Below, one piece after another: positions 26,227 through 35,482 of a stretch of 64,000 nt of DNA. The position numbers and the translations under genes are program-made. A model generated the notes under the pieces. The model made no database searches, was not told the origin of the DNA, and saw only the letters and a program-made list of their open reading frames with translations. Where the stretch lies: NCBI RefSeq assembly GCF_001665395.1, contig NZ_LZSG01000011.1:18144-82143 (forward strand), in the 5' to 3' direction. Position 1 is the stretch's first letter; every line of letters begins with the position of its first letter. Source of the stretch: Mycobacterium sp. 1164966.3 (GTDB lineage: Bacteria; Actinomycetota; Actinomycetes; Mycobacteriales; Mycobacteriaceae).

Positions 26227-27420
26227 TTACCGTGTGCGCCCGGCGGCCTGGTCCTGGGCGAACAACACATTGCCCGAAAGGCCCCTAACCGTCTGCACTT
26301 CGTTGTCCCGGTAGGGCCGCCCATCGGGTTGCAGGAGGTCGTGGAACCAAACTTTCGGGGGCGTGGTGTACGGGTGGTCCCAGGAATCCCACGGCAGATA
26401 AGTCTGAGTCTTGCCCGCTACGAATCCCCAATTGATCGCACCGACGTTGTGCCGCTTGGCAATTGGCAGGATGGATTCCACCGTGCTGCCCTGGGAGCGG
26501 GCCATGTATTCGGTACACATGATCGGCCGTCCCAGCGGGGAAAGTTCGTTGATTCGGCTCTCGAACTCAGCTGGCGGCGCATAGCTGTGAAAGGTGATCA
26601 CGTCGGAGTTGTCCAGTTGAATACTGGCGATGGCGCTGCGGCGCCCCGCATCTCCCCAGGCCCCGTCCCATACGCCGCTGGTCAATGGTTGACCAGGGTC
26701 GACCGAACGCGCCCATTGGAAAACCTGTGGCAGCAGTTCCTCGACACGCTCCAGCTTGTCGGCCCGCTCCACCTTGCGATACACGCGAGCCGGATTGTCG
26801 GGTTCATTCCACAAATCCCAACCCAGAACGCGATTGTCGTTGCGGAATTGGCTCAACACGCCCGTCACGTAGTCACGCATGACGGCGATGTAGCTCCGGT
26901 CACCGAGGCGTTCGGCACCTGGGCTCTGCACCCAGCCCGAGTTGTGTACGCCCGGTCTCGGCGCGCGCTGGGGGCCTAGCTTGGGCAACGGATCCCAGCA
27001 GGAATCGAATAGGACGAAAAGCGGCTTGATGCCGTGGCGGGCCGCTATGGAGACGAACTGTGCGAGACGCGTCTGGAACCGTTGGCGGTCCTGCGCCCAG
27101 AGCTGATCGTGCAGGAAAACCCGCATGGTGTTGAACCCATGCAAGCGGGCCAAGCCGAGCTCGGCATCGATGCGCCGCGGGTCGTAGGTGCCCGGCTGGA
27201 ACATCTCGAGCTGATTGATGGCGTTGGAGGTGATGTAGTTGGCCCCGACGAGCCATCCTTGCCCTTGATACCAGCGATTTACCCGGTCCGTCGACCAACG
27301 GCTCTCTTCCGCTGAGGCACGGGGCATTTGGGCCAATGCCGTGCCAACTGCCAGGAGCAGCGGCAGCTTCAGCGCCGTTCGGCGGGGCACGTAGCGACGA
27401 TAATGTTGCCCTGCGGGCAT
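26227..27420 (-). CDS. Exported glycoside hydrolase family 5-like protein
   Basis: 397 residues with an N-terminal export signal containing RR (YVPRRTALKLPLLLA, about 10-24; possibly Tat) and a probable cleavage site near ASA-EE. The TIM-barrel shows GANYITSNAINQLEMF, RLHGFNTMRVFLHD, acid/base Glu in WDLWNEPDNPA (about 206) and the likely nucleophile Glu in PIMCTEYMAR (about 304). It probably cleaves a beta-linked glycan outside the cell. It converges with the mannosyltransferase; a functional link is only suggested. Confidence 0.87.
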   Translation of the reverse strand: MPAGQHYRRYVPRRTALKLPLLLAVGTALAQMPRASAEESRWSTDRVNRWYQGQGWLVGANYITSNAINQLEMFQPGTYDPRRIDAELGLARLHGFNTMRVFLHDQLWAQDRQRFQTRLAQFVSIAARHGIKPLFVLFDSCWDPLPKLGPQRAPRPGVHNSGWVQSPGAERLGDRSYIAVMRDYVTGVLSQFRNDNRVLGWDLWNEPDNPARVYRKVERADKLERVEELLPQVFQWARSVDPGQPLTSGVWDGAWGDAGRRSAIASIQLDNSDVITFHSYAPPAEFESRINELSPLGRPIMCTEYMARSQGSTVESILPIAKRHNVGAINWGFVAGKTQTYLPWDSWDHPYTTPPKVWFHDLLQPDGRPYRDNEVQTVRGLSGNVLFAQDQAAGRTR

Positions 27421-27515
27421 GCTGGATTCGCAATCCCTCGAGGTGGAGAATTGTTATCTCGTTGTCACCCAGCAGTATTCACTGTGTTTGGGCGAGAAGG
27501 CCGTCGACACGCGGA

Positions 27516-27537
27516 GCGAGTCACCAGCGTGACTCGC
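27516..27537. promoter_or_regulatory. Perfect 9-bp inverted repeat upstream of the GH5 gene
   Basis: GCGAGTCAC and GTGACTCGC flank a 4-nt spacer, 96 bp upstream of the GH5 start codon. It may be a regulator binding site or an RNA hairpin; sequence alone cannot decide. Confidence 0.45.
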
Positions 27538-27719
27538 GGGCGATCCCGTCGTTGTCGCGTCGAGCTTTGGAACGTAGGCCGTATCGTCTCCGCTACGGCG
27601 GTCCAATAACACCGAAACCGGTCGTGGCAGCCACAAGAACACAAACCATCGGAACCCCCAACCCCCTGGGCGGCACTCCTTTAATGCCGCTTGTGACAAC
27701 TGGTTTGGTGAGAGTACGG

Positions 27720-27741
27720 CGGCCCGCGTACCGGCGGGCCG
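27720..27741 (-). terminator. GC-rich hairpin after the 27777-28340 gene
   Basis: CGGCCCGC (27720-27727) pairs with GCGGGCCG (27734-27741) around a 6-nt loop, 36 bp beyond the stop of the minus-strand gene. There is no U-tract, as is common for mycobacterial intrinsic terminators. Confidence 0.5.
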
Positions 27742-27776
27742 GAATCGAGAAAGTAGATGCCGCGGTCAGGAAACTG

Positions 27777-28340
27777 TTACGGGATCGTGATTGTCACGCC
27801 CCCAGTGCTCGCTGCGCCCGTGGTCGGTGACGTCGAGCTGGTTGTCTTGGGTTTCCTCGTTCGCTTCGTTGTCGTGGTCGGGTTCGACGTGCTCGTCGTC
27901 GGAACGACGGATGTCTGCGGGGTACTGGGGCCCGACTCACGCAACGAAATGGCCCAGATCGCCACGCCGATCAGAACTGCGACTAGCGCTGCGATTGTCA
28001 GCAGCACGAGCGGCTTGCGATACCACGGGACTCGAGACGACGGTCGCGTGATCGGCGCGTTGTCACCGGACGGCATCGGGGTGCCGCCGGCTGGTGACGG
28101 TGGAGCAGGCTGCCTGCCGCCGGACGGGCCTTCGACCGGCGTGGCGCCTGCGCGCCCGGCGGCCTCGCGGGCCGCAGCTGCGGCTTCCTGGCTGGAAGCA
28201 CCCGCTAGTGCCGCGCGTAGAGCCGCGTCGGCAGCGGCTTGGACCTGGCTTTCATTGCCACTGAATTGTTGACGCGCCCACTCCTGCCACTGAGCCCTCT
28301 TCGCGCTCAACTCGGCATTCGCGCCGTGAGCATCGGTCAT
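27777..28340 (-). CDS. Single-pass membrane protein with Thr/Pro-rich extracytoplasmic tail
   Basis: 187 residues. An alanine-rich helical N-terminal region (about 8-65) and a proline-rich linker are cytosolic by the positive-inside rule (WYRKP before the membrane). One transmembrane helix lies at about 111-133, and a C-terminal tail of about 50 residues is rich in Thr, Ser and Lys. Start ATG 28340 fits better than 28376 because GGGGTGAAC precedes it. No family is recognised. The TM2-domain gene lies upstream on the same strand, 136 bp away. Confidence 0.7.
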   Translation of the reverse strand: MTDAHGANAELSAKRAQWQEWARQQFSGNESQVQAAADAALRAALAGASSQEAAAAAREAAGRAGATPVEGPSGGRQPAPPSPAGGTPMPSGDNAPITRPSSRVPWYRKPLVLLTIAALVAVLIGVAIWAISLRESGPSTPQTSVVPTTSTSNPTTTTKRTRKPKTTSSTSPTTGAASTGGVTITIP

Positions 28341-28475
28341 GTTCACCCCGTACAGTCCGGCAGCAAAACTCACCAAACGCTATAGCGGGCGCTTGGAGAC
28401 TCAATGATCGCATCGGCCCGGGGTATCGGGCGGGTTTCCAGGTTGGTTCGCGCTGCAGGGTACCGCCGCATGGTC

Positions 28476-28889
28476 TCAGCGCAGCTTCCGGCCGTTGCCG
28501 TCGCGGACGCTCCCGGTGAACATCATGATCGCGTCGACGAAAGCCCAGATTGCGACGCCCAACAGCACCGGAAGACCCACCAGCAAAAAGCTGAAGAAGA
28601 ACCCAAACAGGCCGAGGCACAACTGCGCGATGGCGATCGAATTCGAACCAATATAGAACCGGCCGACACCGAAGACGCCGAAGAACAGTTGCAGACAGCC
28701 GGCGGCTGCAGCGGACTTGTCCGAGAGGGGTATCCCGGTGACTGGATCGCGTCCATAGGGTGCAGACGGATCGAGCGCGTAGCCAGGTCCGGGATAGCCG
28801 GCGTACTGATGGGACGGCTGGCCCGGGTAACCCCACTGGCCTTCCCCGCCTGGGTCGGACGGGTTTACAGGTTGGTTCGGCATCGCCAT
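28476..28889 (-). CDS. TM2-domain membrane protein
   Basis: 137 residues. A Pro/Gly/Tyr-rich N-terminal half (PGQPSHQYAGYPGPGY) leads to a TM2 domain: KSAAAAGCLQLFFGVFGVGRFYIGS, a glycine-rich turn, then a second helix through FLLVGLPVLLGVAIWAFVDAI. TM2 proteins are small membrane proteins of unclear role. It reads away from the sulfotransferase gene. Confidence 0.85.
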   Translation of the reverse strand: MAMPNQPVNPSDPGGEGQWGYPGQPSHQYAGYPGPGYALDPSAPYGRDPVTGIPLSDKSAAAAGCLQLFFGVFGVGRFYIGSNSIAIAQLCLGLFGFFFSFLLVGLPVLLGVAIWAFVDAIMMFTGSVRDGNGRKLR

Positions 28890-29012
28890 CGCTAACCCCC
28901 TCTACATGTGGCGTCCACACGCTACTCCGCTCAGCGGGAGGCGGGTTAGCGGCGGGTCGTGTCCACGGCTAGCGTCGGTGTGATATTCGCCCAGGCACGT
29001 CGAGGAGGCCGT

Positions 29013-30299
29013 GTGGGTTCAGCGGGCCAGGAGATCCACGCCGTCCAGAGTTTCGAAGACATCGACTTCGACGATCTGACGTCACCTGAGCTGACCGACG
29101 TGCAACGTCAGATTCTGCGGTACACCGAAGCCAGGCACGTCGACTTCGACATGGACGCGATGATCGCCGAGGCCGCAGAGCAGGCCGGTGCCGACGATCT
29201 GGATGACACGGATGGCTTCGGCGAGCGCTTGAGCATCCACGTGGCCGCGATCGAAGCCGATGACGGGCTGACCCAGCTGACGCGCTCGTCGTTGCGGCAA
29301 CGGGTGGTTCGACTGCTGCGGAACCGGTTGTCGTTGACCGACCTCGTCAAGCGATATCCCGAGATCGAGTCGATCCCGATCGAGACGCCATTGATCGTGG
29401 TCGGCATGCCGCGGTCGGGCACCACGCATCTGGTGAATCTCGTTGCGGCCGACCCACGACGGCGCGCACTACCGTACTGGGAGAGCCAGGAACCGATACC
29501 GGCATACGGCCAGGGTCCCGACATTTTCGGAGTCGATCCCCGCTATACGCGGGCCAAGGCCGAACACGACGCGCTGATGGCGAGTGCACCCGTGGTGGCC
29601 GCAATGCACGACAGGTTCCCCGAGGCGATCGAGGAGGAAGTCGAACTCCTGGACCTCGATATGGCCGGCTACGTCCTGGAGTGGCATGCGCGGGTGCCGG
29701 ACTGGCGTGACTACTACCTGGGGCTGGATCAGACGCGGCACTACGCCTACATGAGAAAAGTGTTGCAGGCCTTGACATTCCTGCGCGGCCCGCGCACCTG
29801 GGTGCTCAAGAGCCCTCAGCACTCTGAACAGCTGGGCCCGCTGATGACGACCTTCCCCGACGCGACCGTGGCTTTCACGCACCGTGACCCAGCAGCGGTC
29901 ATCCAGTCGGCGATCACGATGATGGCCTACTCCGACCGGTTGCGCCGCACCAGCATCGACTCGGACTGGCTACTGGACTATTGGAGCGACCGGGTGCACC
30001 GACTGTTGAGCGCGTGTGTGCGTGACCGCGAGCTGGTGCCCGCCGAACGCAGCATCGACATCGGCTTCCACAATCTCAACGGCAACGAAATGCCGTTGCT
30101 GGAAGACCTTTATCGCCGCGGTGGAGTCGAATTGACACCGGAGGTGCGCGGCCGGTTCCAGGAGTATCTGGACAACAACCCACGTGGCAAGCACGGCCGC
30201 ATCCGCTACGAGCTGCAACGGCATTTCGGCATCACGGCCGACGAACTCCGCGAGCGGTTCGACTTCTACTTCAACAGGTTTGACGTCCGCGCCGAATGA
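29013..30299 (+). CDS. Sulfotransferase family protein
   Basis: 428 residues. The 5'-phosphosulfate loop PRSGTTHL (about 133-140) and the 3'-phosphate region (FTHRDPAAVIQS, about 288-299) mark a PAPS-dependent sulfotransferase of the large mycobacterial Sulfotransfer_3 group. The frame opens at 28959, but GTG 29013 preceded by GAGGAGG is preferred. Its stop overlaps an in-frame ATG of the next gene, and four genes follow on one strand. The sulfate acceptor is not identifiable. Confidence 0.9.
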   Translation: MGSAGQEIHAVQSFEDIDFDDLTSPELTDVQRQILRYTEARHVDFDMDAMIAEAAEQAGADDLDDTDGFGERLSIHVAAIEADDGLTQLTRSSLRQRVVRLLRNRLSLTDLVKRYPEIESIPIETPLIVVGMPRSGTTHLVNLVAADPRRRALPYWESQEPIPAYGQGPDIFGVDPRYTRAKAEHDALMASAPVVAAMHDRFPEAIEEEVELLDLDMAGYVLEWHARVPDWRDYYLGLDQTRHYAYMRKVLQALTFLRGPRTWVLKSPQHSEQLGPLMTTFPDATVAFTHRDPAAVIQSAITMMAYSDRLRRTSIDSDWLLDYWSDRVHRLLSACVRDRELVPAERSIDIGFHNLNGNEMPLLEDLYRRGGVELTPEVRGRFQEYLDNNPRGKHGRIRYELQRHFGITADELRERFDFYFNRFDVRAE

Positions 30300-30313
30300 A
30301 GGAGACACCAGCG

Positions 30314-31552
30314 ATGTTCGAACCGATCTATCGCACCCGCCCCGGCGCCGACGCGATGCGCCCGGCTTCTGCCGAGCAGGCGGAGCAGATCGCTCCGGGG
30401 CTTTGGTGCTCACCAGGTTTGTCCAACACCTATCTGCTGACCACCGCCGAGGGGCGGGTCATCGTCAACACCGGGATGGGCTTCGAGGGTCCGGTACACC
30501 GGGCGAACTTCGACGCCGTCGACTCGTCGCCCGTACGCTACATCATCTTCACCCAGGGACACGTCGACCACGTCGGTGGCCTGGACAGCGTGCGCGACCC
30601 AGACACAACCGTTGTCGCACAAGCCAACTGGACACTATGGCGAGACGACAACGAACGCCTCATCCCGTATCGCGCAAGCCGCAGCGCATTCGCCTTCAAA
30701 GACACATTGGCGGCCGGCATCCAGGCCACTCAACGACGTCTTGGTAGCTCGCGATTGCCCGGCCAGAGCGTCCCGAAGGTTGATCTCGACTTCGAGGACA
30801 CGCTCACCCTCGAGGTCGGCGCGCGGCGGCTGGAGCTCATCTCGGTGCCCGGCGGGGAAACCACCGACTCGGTGGTGGTGTGGCTGCCGGAGGAGCGGAT
30901 TTGCTTGTGTGGCAATACCTTCGGTCCTGTCTTCGGACATATCCCCAATCTGGTCACCATACGGGGTGATCGCTACCGCGACGCGCTGTCCGCCGTCGCA
31001 TCCGTGGAACGGGTGCGCAATCTGCAGCCGGAGCTCTTGGTGACCGGCCACTTCGGCCCCATTGCGGGAGCGAACCGCATCGACGCCGAGTTGACCCGAC
31101 TGCGCGACGCGATCCAGTATGTGCACGATCAGACCGTCGCCGGAATGAACGCCGGCAAGGACGTGCTGACGCTGATGCGCGAAATCGCCTTGCCCGCGGA
31201 ATACGAAGTGGGCCAAGGCTACGGCAAGGTCTCCTGGGATGTGCGCGCCATCTGGGAAAACTACTCCGGTTGGTTCCACCACCGGTCGACGACCGAGCTC
31301 TACCCCGTCGGTTTCGACGCGGTCGCTGCCGACGTGGTCGAGCTTGCCGGCGCCGACGCACTCGTGGATCGGGCGCGGGCGCATCTCGGCGCGGGCCGTC
31401 CACTGCATGCCATTCATCTCGCCGAGCTCGTTTCCGAAGACCAGCGTGGTGCGCGCGAGATACTTCGGGCGGCCCACGAAGCTCTGTTGGCCGATAGCAC
31501 GAATTTCTGGGAAACTGCCTGGCTCCGGCAGCAGATAGCGAGGAACTCATGA
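30314..31552 (+). CDS. MBL-fold hydrolase with alkyl-sulfatase-like C-terminal domain
   Basis: 412 residues. A metallo-beta-lactamase domain with FTQGHVDHVGGLDS (zinc-binding His/Asp, about 81-94) and LLVTGHFGPI is followed by a helical domain resembling the dimerisation domain of alkyl sulfatases (YGKVSWDVRAIWENYSGWF). AAGGAG lies 8-9 nt before ATG 30314, which is better than the overlapping ATG at 30296. It lies beside a sulfotransferase, so a sulfate ester or thioester may be its substrate; this is inference. The stop overlaps the next start (ATGA). Confidence 0.86.
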   Translation: MFEPIYRTRPGADAMRPASAEQAEQIAPGLWCSPGLSNTYLLTTAEGRVIVNTGMGFEGPVHRANFDAVDSSPVRYIIFTQGHVDHVGGLDSVRDPDTTVVAQANWTLWRDDNERLIPYRASRSAFAFKDTLAAGIQATQRRLGSSRLPGQSVPKVDLDFEDTLTLEVGARRLELISVPGGETTDSVVVWLPEERICLCGNTFGPVFGHIPNLVTIRGDRYRDALSAVASVERVRNLQPELLVTGHFGPIAGANRIDAELTRLRDAIQYVHDQTVAGMNAGKDVLTLMREIALPAEYEVGQGYGKVSWDVRAIWENYSGWFHHRSTTELYPVGFDAVAADVVELAGADALVDRARAHLGAGRPLHAIHLAELVSEDQRGAREILRAAHEALLADSTNFWETAWLRQQIARNS

Positions 31553-32019
31553 CACTGCGATCCGAAGATCTCTACCACACGGGCATCGTGGTGCCCGACC
31601 TCGAGGCCGCCGTGGCCCGCTTCACCACATTGGCCGGATACCGGTGGATCACCCCGCTGTCCTACACGCTTCCATTTCGCACCGCGGCAGCCGGAACCCA
31701 CGAATTCACCTCAACCATCGTCTATTCCATAGACAGTCCGCACATCGAACTCATCCAAGAGGTTCCCGGGAGTCCGTGGGTGGCCGCACCCGGCAATGCG
31801 GTCCACCATCTTGGCTACTTCACCGACAACCTGGCCGACGGCGCGAGAGCGTTGGAGGATAGCGGGTTCACCTTCGAAGCTACCGCCGCCGTGTCGGAAT
31901 CCGAGCTGGCGCTATTTGCTTACTACGTCGACGCATCCGGCACTCGGATCGAGATCGTCGACCGCGCGCTGTTTCCCGATTGGCAAGCCTTCCTGCAATC
32001 ACAGACCTCCGATCGGTAG
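31549..32019 (+). CDS. VOC/glyoxalase-fold protein
   Basis: 156-residue vicinal-oxygen-chelate protein with paired beta-alpha-beta-beta-beta modules (DLYHTGIVVPDLEAAVARF; HHLGYFTDNL; ASGTRIEIVD). Metal ligands are likely His10, the Glu in SPHIELIQE, the His in VHHLGYF and the Glu in TRIEIVD. It could be an isomerase, lyase or dioxygenase. The gene overlaps the preceding stop by four bases and is followed by a monooxygenase gene 6 bp later. Confidence 0.85.
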   Translation: MTLRSEDLYHTGIVVPDLEAAVARFTTLAGYRWITPLSYTLPFRTAAAGTHEFTSTIVYSIDSPHIELIQEVPGSPWVAAPGNAVHHLGYFTDNLADGARALEDSGFTFEATAAVSESELALFAYYVDASGTRIEIVDRALFPDWQAFLQSQTSDR

Positions 32020-32025
32020 CCGAAC

Positions 32026-32997
32026 ATGCCGATAACCGTCCTGCGCTTCAATTTCGGTTCACCGCAAGGGAAACCCCGCAAGCAGAGCGCGTTGATCAAC
32101 ACCGCGCTCGAGCTGGCGCAGTGGGGTGAGACACGGGGGATCACCTCGATAAGCGTCGACGAGCATCACGTCACCGGACACGGATGGAGCTGCAATCCGA
32201 TCATGGCGGCGGCGATGTTCCTGGCCCGCACCTCGACGATGATGGCGAGTGTCGACTGTGCGCTGGGCCCGTTATGGAATCCCGTCCGGCTGGCCGAAGA
32301 CATCGCGCTCGTCGATAACATGAGCGGCGGCAGATTACTCACCACGGTCGGGCTGGGATATCGCACGGTCGAATACGACTCTCTCGGAGTGGATTTCAGC
32401 CAGCGCGGCAATCTGATGGACGACCTGGTTGCGCGGATGCTGTCGGTGTGGAGCGGTAGTGATGCTGACGCGGGAGTTTGCACCGGTACCTGGACGCGGC
32501 CGCATCCGCCGCTGTTCGTCGGCGGCGGCGTGCGGGCCACGGCGCGGCGGGCCGCGCGGTTCGGGTTGCCTCTCAGCCTGGCCGATCACCTGCCGGAGAT
32601 CGCCGCCTACTACCGCGAGCTGTGTGCCGAGGAAGGCCTCAAGCCGCTCGTCATCATGCCGGCCGCGACCAACCGCGGGATGATCTTCTTGCACGAAGAC
32701 CCGGACCGGGCATGGGCAGAACTCGGCGAGCACATCCTTTGGGAGGCGGTCACCTACGGCGGATGGTCAAGCGAAGAGCGATCTTTGATGCATCTGCCAG
32801 GCGTGCAGACGCTGGAGGAGGTACAGGCATCCGGACGATATCGCTTCCTGACTCCCGACCAGCTGATCGCCGAAGTTGGCGGGGCAGATGACTATGGGCC
32901 AATCGTGTTGCACCCGTTGGTGGGTGGCATGCCGGTCGACGAAGCGTGGAAGTCGGTGCAACTCTTGACCGACGTCGTGTTGCCGGCACTGAATTGA
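32026..32997 (+). CDS. LLM-class flavin-dependent oxidoreductase
   Basis: 323-residue luciferase-like TIM-barrel monooxygenase, FMN- or F420-dependent. Characteristic stretches are GITSISVDEHHVTGHGW, LAEDIALVDNMSGGRLLTTVGLGY and the variable C-terminal cap. Last gene of the sulfotransferase-MBL-VOC-LLM operon; a stem-loop at 33000-33067 follows directly. F420 is common in mycobacteria, but the cofactor cannot be fixed from this sequence. Confidence 0.88.
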   Translation: MPITVLRFNFGSPQGKPRKQSALINTALELAQWGETRGITSISVDEHHVTGHGWSCNPIMAAAMFLARTSTMMASVDCALGPLWNPVRLAEDIALVDNMSGGRLLTTVGLGYRTVEYDSLGVDFSQRGNLMDDLVARMLSVWSGSDADAGVCTGTWTRPHPPLFVGGGVRATARRAARFGLPLSLADHLPEIAAYYRELCAEEGLKPLVIMPAATNRGMIFLHEDPDRAWAELGEHILWEAVTYGGWSSEERSLMHLPGVQTLEEVQASGRYRFLTPDQLIAEVGGADDYGPIVLHPLVGGMPVDEAWKSVQLLTDVVLPALN

Positions 32998-32999
32998 TT

Positions 33000-33067
33000 G
33001 TTCGCGAAAGTGCAAGTGACGACGGAGGATTCTCGGGAAATGCGTTGCTAGTTGCACTCTCGCGGAC
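33000..33067. terminator. Bidirectional terminator-like hairpin between convergent genes
   Basis: The 16-nt arms at 33000-33015 (GTTCGCGAAAGTGCAA) and 33052-33067 (TTGCACTCTCGCGGAC) pair except for two positions that can form G-U pairs. The hairpin fills the 78-bp gap between the LLM and PucR stops, so it can end transcription from both sides. Confidence 0.6.
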
Positions 33068-33075
33068 ATTTCGGT

Positions 33076-34278
33076 TCACGCAACGGACCGGATCCCCAGC
33101 GCCACGGTGAGCCCGAGGATCGTCTGCGGATCGTTCAACCGCTCGCCGTAGAGTTCACGCAGCTGACCCATGCGGTAGCGCACCGTTTGCGCATGCACGT
33201 AAAGGTCGGCGGCGACGGCATCGCGCTGCCCCCGGTGCAAAAGCCAGGATCTCAGCGTCTCGGCCAGCCGCTCCGCGGTGGTGGGCCGCAGTCCAGCCAG
33301 CGGCGCCAAGACCTGCCGCCGCAGATCCTCGGTCGCTTCGCGGTCGGCCGTCAGCACCAACTCGACGAGGTGCTCGTCGGTGTCGACCACCGCGGCGTCG
33401 TCGCCGATTCGCAACTCGCGCGCCCGCAGCGCCCGTCGGTACGACGACTCCACCTGCATCCACGGGCGCGCGGGCCCCAGCACTGCGCCACGACCCTGCA
33501 ATGCGGAGCGCAGCGGTCCGCGGTCCCGGTCGTCCACGTCGGGAACCAGCAGCGCGGCCAAAGGCTCCGAGGGCTCAATTCCGGGGAGATCCTCGGTGAG
33601 CAGCAGCGTCGATCGCCCGAAAAGTGTTGTCAGTCCGCGGGTTTGATCGTCGGCGAGCAGTACGGCGGTCAAAGTCTCCGGAGCCTTCCAACCGGCCCTT
33701 TCGGCGCTGAACTGCAGCATTTCCGCCGGTTCGCCGACTAGCAGCTGTCTGGCCAGTCGTTCCAGATAGCGTTGGCGCACCAGCCCGGTGGTCGCCAGTT
33801 CATCCGCGTGTCCCGCAAGGCTGGATGCCGATAGTTCGTCGATGAAGGCAAATACCATCTCAGCGAACCGGGCCACCGTCTCGGCGGGCATCTTGGCGGC
33901 GACCGCGGTCTCGGACAGTTCCCGCCACGCGACCCGGCCTCCGACGCGGTACGCCGACAACAGCGCGTCCATGGACCGGCCCTGACGCGCTTCGCCGCGT
34001 CCGAGTTCGTAGGCCGCATCGAGGGCGGGCGTCAGCGTCGGGGCCGGGTCCGAACCGTGTGCACTCACTGCCAAGTGCAGAAAGGCGCCGAGCGCCATCT
34101 CCACGGCGTTCTCGATGATCTGGCCCATCCGACCGCTGAACGCGTCGGCATAGCTGGGTACTTCGAGCGTCACCGCAGTCACCGTGCGCTCGGCCATCCT
34201 CGGTAGCACCGCCTGCAGCGCGGCGACGACCTCCTCGGCCAGATCAAGGCCGGTGAAGCGCAATGCCGGTTCCGGCAT
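33076..34278 (-). CDS. PucR-family transcriptional regulator
   Basis: 400 residues. A helical N-terminal sensor region resembles RsbT co-antagonist/PucR-linked domains (AYELGRGEARQGRSMDALLSAYRVGGRVAW), followed by a GGDEF-like middle and a C-terminal PucR HTH (LAETLRSWLLHRGQRDAVAADLYVHAQTVRYRMGQL). The frame is open to 35571, but ATG 34278 with AGGAGAC upstream is the start. It is divergent from the reductase-desaturase pair across an AT-rich 84-bp region and probably regulates it. Confidence 0.9.
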   Translation of the reverse strand: MPEPALRFTGLDLAEEVVAALQAVLPRMAERTVTAVTLEVPSYADAFSGRMGQIIENAVEMALGAFLHLAVSAHGSDPAPTLTPALDAAYELGRGEARQGRSMDALLSAYRVGGRVAWRELSETAVAAKMPAETVARFAEMVFAFIDELSASSLAGHADELATTGLVRQRYLERLARQLLVGEPAEMLQFSAERAGWKAPETLTAVLLADDQTRGLTTLFGRSTLLLTEDLPGIEPSEPLAALLVPDVDDRDRGPLRSALQGRGAVLGPARPWMQVESSYRRALRARELRIGDDAAVVDTDEHLVELVLTADREATEDLRRQVLAPLAGLRPTTAERLAETLRSWLLHRGQRDAVAADLYVHAQTVRYRMGQLRELYGERLNDPQTILGLTVALGIRSVA

Positions 34279-34331
34279 AATTGTCTCCTGCGAACAAATT
34301 GACTCCCGGACTTCACGCACCACAACCAAAC

Positions 34332-34346
34332 AATTTATCTCAAATT
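34332..34346. promoter_or_regulatory. AT-rich divergent promoter region with AATTT-N5-AAATT repeat
   Basis: The 84-bp gap between the PucR and reductase starts is unusually AT-rich. Within it AATTT and AAATT flank five bases, a plausible half-site pair. A TTGACT hexamer at 34299-34304 could be a -35 element for the reductase operon. Assignment to PucR is inference. Confidence 0.35.
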
Positions 34347-34362
34347 TAGCCAGAATTGAGGA

Positions 34363-35460
34363 ATGACGACGACAGCGCCGCGCCAGACCATCGTCGGCAC
34401 ATTGCGCGAACGCGTCATCGAGTTCGCTGAACGATTCACCACCCCTTTGATGCCGTCCGACTATCTCGACGTCATCGACCCGCTGCGCTCGGGTGCGGCC
34501 CTGCGCGGGCGCATCGTCGCCGTCGAGGCCGAAACCCGCGACGCGGTCACAGTCGTGGTCAAGACCGGTCGCGGATGGCGCACCCATGTCCCGGGCCAGT
34601 ACGTTCGCGTCGGCGTCGACGTCGACGGCGTCCGCCAGTGGCGGGCATACTCGCTGACCTCGGAAACCAGCCGGCGTGACGGCTGCATCGCGATCACCGT
34701 GAAGGCAATCCCGGACGGCGTCGTCAGCAATTACCTCGTCCGCAAGGCGGCCGTCGGAACCCTGGTCCATCTCGACCAGGCCACGGGCGAATTCACCCTC
34801 GGTGCGCAACCACCGGCCAAAGTCCTGTTCCTCACCGCCGGCAGTGGCATCACCCCGGTGATGGGTATGCTGCGCAACCTGGCCAACACCGACATAGACC
34901 TCGATATCGTCGTCGTGCACTCCGCGCCGACGGCCGCCGACGTGATCTTCGGCGACGAGTTGCGCATGCTGGCGCGCAATGGCCAAATCCGGTTGGTGGA
35001 GCGGCACACCGACATCGACGGAATGCTGGACGTGGCGCGACTGGACGACATCGTCGACGACATCGCCGACCGCCAGACCTGGGCATGCGGACCGGTCGGG
35101 CTGCTCGACGCCCTCGAGCGCCGTTGGGAGACCGACGGCCGCGCCGACCACCTGCACACCGAGCGCTTCCGTCCGTCCATCCGGGTGACCGGCGACGGTG
35201 GCACCGTCACGTTCACGAAGACCGGCACTGTTGTCGACGCCGAGAATTCGCAAACCCTGCTCGATGCCGGCGAAACCGCCGGAGTGCTGATGCCCTCGGG
35301 CTGCCGGATGGGCATTTGCTTCGGCTGTGTCGCGCCGTTGCGCCAGGGCAGCGTTCGTGACCTGCGCACCGGCGACGTCATCACCGCCGCCGAGGGCGAC
35401 GGCATCCAGATTCAGACCTGCATATCCGCGGCCGCCGGCGACTGCGACATCGATCTTTGA
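34363..35460 (+). CDS. Ferredoxin reductase, electron donor to the desaturase (Rv3230c-like)
   Basis: 365 residues. The FAD domain has RAYSLTSE (about 95-102), the NAD domain has TAGSGITPVMGMLR, and the C-terminal plant-type 2Fe-2S domain has SGCRMGICFGC (about 310-320) and a last Cys in IQTCIS. The protein passes electrons from NADPH to a membrane desaturase, as shown for the DesA3 partner Rv3230c. It precedes the desaturase by 22 bp and is divergent from the PucR gene. Confidence 0.93.
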   Translation: MTTTAPRQTIVGTLRERVIEFAERFTTPLMPSDYLDVIDPLRSGAALRGRIVAVEAETRDAVTVVVKTGRGWRTHVPGQYVRVGVDVDGVRQWRAYSLTSETSRRDGCIAITVKAIPDGVVSNYLVRKAAVGTLVHLDQATGEFTLGAQPPAKVLFLTAGSGITPVMGMLRNLANTDIDLDIVVVHSAPTAADVIFGDELRMLARNGQIRLVERHTDIDGMLDVARLDDIVDDIADRQTWACGPVGLLDALERRWETDGRADHLHTERFRPSIRVTGDGGTVTFTKTGTVVDAENSQTLLDAGETAGVLMPSGCRMGICFGCVAPLRQGSVRDLRTGDVITAAEGDGIQIQTCISAAAGDCDIDL

Positions 35461-35482
35461 ATCCCAAAGGAGACAACTCAAA

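Larger units (their letters stand above)
27421..27776. other. Intergenic stretch with two hairpins, no gene seen
   Basis: About 356 bp between the GH5 start and the stop of the minus-strand gene 27777-28340. No open frame has a recognisable protein or ribosome-binding site. It holds a perfect 9-bp hairpin at 27516-27537 (GCGAGTCAC-CAGC-GTGACTCGC) and the terminator-like hairpin at 27720-27741. The GH5 promoter must lie here but no clear elements were seen. Confidence 0.7.
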
